From the NCBI GenBank assembly GCA_900548705.1, contig URLF01000097.1:1-9170 (forward strand): a stretch of 9,170 nucleotides of DNA. Direction: 5' to 3'. Shown here piece after piece: positions 7,311 through 9,170 of the stretch. A model generated the notes under the pieces. The model was given only the letters and a program-made list of their open reading frames with translations. It did not search any database and was not told where the DNA came from. The position numbers and the translations under genes were made by a program. Origin of the DNA: an uncultured Porphyromonadaceae bacterium (GTDB taxonomy: Bacteria > Bacteroidota > Bacteroidia > Bacteroidales > Muribaculaceae). Position 1 is the stretch's first letter; the number at the start of each line of letters is the position of its first letter.

Positions 7311-7352
7311 AAGTCGGTATGTCAACAAGGATAAATGTTGACATACCGACTT
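7311..7352 (+). terminator. 17-bp perfect hairpin, probable lpxA terminator
   Basis: AAGTCGGTATGTCAACA (7311-7327) is perfectly complementary to 7336-7352, with an 8-nt loop. It begins 33 bp after the lpxA stop codon. The trailing T tract is short (TTT, then CCTTTT at 7361-7366), so it is an atypical intrinsic terminator, but stem strength and position between converging genes support that role. Confidence 0.75.
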
Positions 7353-7418
7353 TATCATACCCTTTTGGTGGTGATGGAGACCCCCTAATGTAATGTATAT
7401 TCTTGATAATAAGTGAAG

Positions 7419-7482
7419 GGAATCACATTCGTTATGGACGATTCCGAAGGAATCGTGGAGGAATCCTTTGGAATCGTGGAGG
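7419..7482. repeat. GGAATC repeat cluster with a 21-bp direct repeat
   Basis: GGAATC occurs in direct orientation at 7419, 7449, 7460 and 7470, and inverted as GATTCC at 7440. GGAATCGTGGAGG is duplicated at 7449-7461 and 7470-7482 (21-bp period). CGATTCC (7439-7445) and GGAATCG (7449-7455) form a dyad around GAA. The cluster lies in the non-coding gap 7353-7483 between lpxA and the phage-like genes, which holds no other gene I can support. It could be a junction or recombinase/regulator binding region; this is inference. Confidence 0.6.
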
Positions 7483-7483
7483 G

Positions 7484-7975
7484 TCAGAGGTAACAGGGGA
7501 GGAGGGTATCCGCCGGGGTATCGGAGGAGGTGAGGAGGATGGTGACCGATGACAGCAGCGTGGAGGCCTCTGAGGCGTGTTCTGCGGCGATGGCGGCGTT
7601 TATGGGGAGGTAGACCTTCTCAAGCACTGACAAGGCCAAAAGATGCTCCAGATAGCGTTTCAGGGTGAGTGATGCCCCCGCCGTGAGCGAAGCGGCGCGT
7701 GATCCGAAATCCACCGCGAGGGTCACGGGCTGACGGTCGTCGTAGGGGCGTTCGGCCTGCGGGTTTCCCTCCTCGATGAGGGAGTCTGCCACGAATGGCG
7801 ACAGGCGGCTGACAAGGGTGGAGAATGACGCGCGTACCAACACACGCAGGGCAGGAAGGTGGTCGCGGGTCAGGATGGGAGGAATGGTGTCGGGCCGTAG
7901 GCCGCAGACGGCGCCGCGCAGGGCTGTGAGGGCGAAAATCTCGTCGGTCACTGATTTGATGTCAAGGGAAATCAT
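7484..7975 (-). CDS. Hypothetical phage-associated protein (163 aa)
   Basis: I do not recognise a named family. The 163-residue product starts MISLDIKSVTDEIFALTALR and has predominantly helical character, with alternating charged and hydrophobic stretches (RVLVRASFSTLVSRLSPFVAD, about 44-64) and an Ala/Leu/Ser-rich C-terminal half. It has no signal peptide or catalytic motif. I chose the ATG at 7975 because it follows an AT-rich leader 43 bp after the preceding gene's stop; the longer frame from 8119 would overlap that gene and reads like non-native sequence. It is the third - strand gene after the portal-like gene. The pattern loosely resembles small proteins encoded near structural genes of Bacteroides prophages, perhaps head-tail connection, but this rests on memory of general pattern. 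The frame stays open for 32 codons beyond its TGA. Confidence 0.6.
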   Translation of the reverse strand: MISLDIKSVTDEIFALTALRGAVCGLRPDTIPPILTRDHLPALRVLVRASFSTLVSRLSPFVADSLIEEGNPQAERPYDDRQPVTLAVDFGSRAASLTAGASLTLKRYLEHLLALSVLEKVYLPINAAIAAEHASEASTLLSSVTILLTSSDTPADTLLPCYL

Positions 7976-8018
7976 AAGTAGCTGTTCAGAATTGTTTTTA
8001 TTAACCGGTCTTTTTATT

Positions 8019-8447
8019 TCAGAGATGGGATGAGTGGCTTTTGCGGTTTGAATGACGTGAAGGGGAGGGGAGACGTGAGCGACGCCGGGCCAGACGGCGG
8101 TAGAAAAGCTTCTCGGCATATACCGGGGTCAGGAAATACCGCGACGGGGACTCGCAGGCCAGGACATGCTCCATGGCGGTGAAGTCATCCTCTCCGGGAT
8201 GTTCCGCGAGTCTGCGGTCAACCTTGGCGGCGAGTTCGCGCCACAAGGCGGCGTTCTCTCCGGCGGCCGGGGTGACGGTGCCTTTCCGGAGGGCGCGGTA
8301 TCGGCGGAGGGCATACTCGGTGGAGAGGCCGTAGCGCAGGGGCCTTACGGCCAGGGCGAAGTCTACGGCCTCTCTGACCGAGAGACACCTGCCGCCGGGC
8401 GGGTTTGCGATCAGTGACGCGATTATATGTGTGATTTCAGGCAGCAT
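8019..8447 (-). CDS. Hypothetical phage-associated protein (142 aa) with basic tail
   Basis: I do not recognise a named family. The 142-residue product is Arg- and Ala-rich and mostly helical. The N-terminal part (about 20-60) contains LSVREAVDFALAVRPLRYGL and an ALRRYRALRKG segment. A recognisable short block is SPSRYFLTPVYAEKLFYRR at 101-119, an aromatic/basic segment. The last 25 residues are strongly basic and Ser-rich (RRLARRRSR, then SRHSNRKSHSS), suggesting nucleic-acid contact or a disordered tail. The ATG at 8447 follows the AT-rich leader typical of Bacteroidetes starts. It lies between the portal-like gene (212 bp upstream) and the 163-residue gene (43 bp downstream). Coding status is supported by GC-rich third positions and an AT-rich leader; function is unknown. 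Confidence 0.6.
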   Translation of the reverse strand: MLPEITHIIASLIANPPGGRCLSVREAVDFALAVRPLRYGLSTEYALRRYRALRKGTVTPAAGENAALWRELAAKVDRRLAEHPGEDDFTAMEHVLACESPSRYFLTPVYAEKLFYRRLARRRSRLPSPSRHSNRKSHSSHL

Positions 8448-8659
8448 AGTTGAAACTGTTGTTTAGAATTAGATTAAAATCCTTGCGGAGGGTTTCGGAG
8501 CGACTCTTGGAAACCTGATGGAAGGGAAGCAGGAGGAGAAAGGCCGATGGTGTCAGTCTTGCCCGGCGGATGCGAAATTTCCACTGGCAAATTTACGACA
8601 TCGGCGGGGCGGAAACTTTGCCCTCGGGTGTGAATGAATGTTAACAGACGGAGATTTTT
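8448..8659. other. Gap between portal-like gene and small phage gene
   Basis: These 212 bp hold no ATG-initiated gene of useful length and no clear Bacteroidetes promoter on the - strand. The frame of the portal-like gene remains open for 61 codons beyond its TGA, as far as TAA at 8474-8476, so part of this gap could once have been, or still be, portal coding sequence. The last 30 bp before the downstream gene start are AT-rich leader. Confidence 0.5.
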
Positions 8660-9170
8660 TCAGGCGAGCGACATCAGCCTGTCGCGGGTGGCGGTGAAGT
8701 CGGCGAAGGTCTGCATCAGGTCAAGTATGGATATGGCCGAGTTGCGCATCTCGCTCTCGTATCGTTGCGCCCCGACCGCCCCGCTGACACTCTTCCCCAT
8801 CAGGGCGGAGTTAACTCCGGAGATATCCTCGAAGAGCTGTATCTGGGTCTGGAGCATCTCCTTGGCCCCGATGTCGGCGGCGGGGGTGCTGACCTGATGA
8901 GGTTCAGCCCCGTCATAGGGATGATAGGGTATCACTGACCCCGGGGTAGACCAGAGGTTGGTGTACTTCTCCCACGGTTCTTTCTCCGGCTTGCATTCCA
9001 CCGGGAACAGCAGCGCACCTTTGGCCGACACCCCCATGATGTGGTCCATCAGGGTTATGAGCCTGTTGACATATTTCTGCTGGCCGATGACATCCTCGAC
9101 AAGGGAATGCACCTCACCCCCCACGAGGGGATACATCTTGATGGCGTAGGGGAGCGAGCCGTCGGCCAGC
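8660..9170 (-). CDS. Phage portal-like protein, C-terminal part (5' end beyond window)
   Basis: The frame is open from the right edge (first full codon at 9169) to TGA at 8660-8662, giving 169 residues, so the start lies outside the window. Landmarks in order are LPYAIKMYPLVGGEVHSLVE, a DVIGQQKYVNRLITLMDHIM helix, GVSAKGALLFPVE, a loop with NLWSTPGSVIPY, then IQLFEDISGVNSALMGK and a helical end. This order (a membrane-independent helix with QQ-Y-NRLITL, then an SAKG-LLFP strand, then L-LQ-Q-FE-ISGVN-AL-GK) is what I know from portal proteins of Bacteroidetes phages. Portals form the dodecameric DNA entry ring of the capsid. The C-terminus looks short: only about 48 residues follow the SGVN segment. 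A frameshift-free TGA ends it while the same frame continues open, so it may be truncated. No database check was possible. Confidence 0.6.
   Translation of the reverse strand, partial: LADGSLPYAIKMYPLVGGEVHSLVEDVIGQQKYVNRLITLMDHIMGVSAKGALLFPVECKPEKEPWEKYTNLWSTPGSVIPYHPYDGAEPHQVSTPAADIGAKEMLQTQIQLFEDISGVNSALMGKSVSGAVGAQRYESEMRNSAISILDLMQTFADFTATRDRLMSLA

Larger units (their letters stand above)
7484..9170 (-). mobile_element. Edge of a prophage or prophage remnant
   Basis: Three same-strand genes (portal-like C-terminus and two small proteins) run towards lpxA and stop there. The portal match and two small unknown proteins downstream suggest a phage structural block. The other end is beyond the window, and no integrase or tail genes are visible. 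A sharp left limit at about 7380-7483, followed at once by a core lipid A gene, fits an element edge or a decayed end. Whether the prophage is intact cannot be judged from this piece. Confidence 0.5.

Noticed and set aside
7304..7321. Alternative hairpin CATAC/GTATG competing with the 17-bp stem, as in an attenuator or riboswitch.
   Set aside because: Only 5 bp of stem, and no + strand gene lies downstream to be controlled.
7976..8119. N-terminal extension of the 163-residue gene from an ATG at 8119.
   Set aside because: It overlaps the 142-residue gene out of frame, and a good AT-rich leader precedes the ATG at 7975.
8634..9149. Open frames of 87 and 63 codons on the + strand in the phage-like region.
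   Set aside because: They lie opposite the portal-like frame, which has recognisable protein motifs and continues off the window edge.
7484..9170. Genetic code change (TGA read as Trp) in the phage-like genes.
   Set aside because: TGG codes Trp in the portal-like gene, no TGA interrupts a clearly conserved region, and the middle gene ends cleanly at TGA with a TAA five codons later; the evidence is too thin beyond the observation listed.

Overview
The window looks like a chromosomal segment of a GC-rich member of the Bacteroidales (a Muribaculaceae- or Alistipes-like gut bacterium is my guess). The clues are Bacteroidetes-type promoters (TTTG-N19-TAnnTTTG), AT-rich leaders without Shine-Dalgarno sequences, LSSC lipoboxes, a lipoprotein-type outer membrane efflux channel, and an LpxA that resembles Bacteroidales enzymes. 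No taxonomic marker gene is present, so the genus is not fixed.

Layout from left to right. Positions 1-98 hold a degenerate 9-bp C-rich tandem array that runs off the left edge. Positions 99-245 are an AT-rich promoter region with a 16-bp palindrome and a candidate promoter. Positions 246-6307 are a complete tripartite RND multidrug efflux operon on the + strand: lipoprotein periplasmic adaptor, 1143-residue inner-membrane RND pump, and lipoprotein outer-membrane channel. The gaps are 32 and 21 bp, and a strong intrinsic terminator (6336-6393) follows. Positions 6418-6457 carry a textbook Bacteroidetes promoter embedded in a 40-bp imperfect palindrome. It drives a lone lpxA (6492-7277), which ends at a 17-bp perfect hairpin. 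Positions 7353-7483 are a non-coding junction with a cluster of GGAATC repeats. From 7484 to the right edge all genes are on the - strand and look like phage structural genes: the C-terminal part of a portal-like protein (5' end outside the window), then two small unrecognised proteins. This appears to be the edge of a prophage or prophage remnant, convergent with lpxA.

The three efflux proteins should assemble into one envelope-spanning pump that uses the proton gradient to export drugs, bile salts or similar amphiphiles. LpxA acts in lipid A synthesis, so the host part of the window is all about the outer envelope, although lpxA has its own promoter and is separated from the pump operon by a terminator.

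The most unusual observations are: an insertion of about 70 residues in the RND pump with two extra predicted membrane helices; a palindrome coincident with the lpxA promoter, sharing an 8-mer with the palindrome upstream of the efflux operon; and long in-frame open stretches beyond the TGA stops of two of the three phage-like genes. I saw no CRISPR array, rRNA, tRNA or insertion sequence. I did not find a clearly new system; the pump variant and the phage edge are the best candidates.
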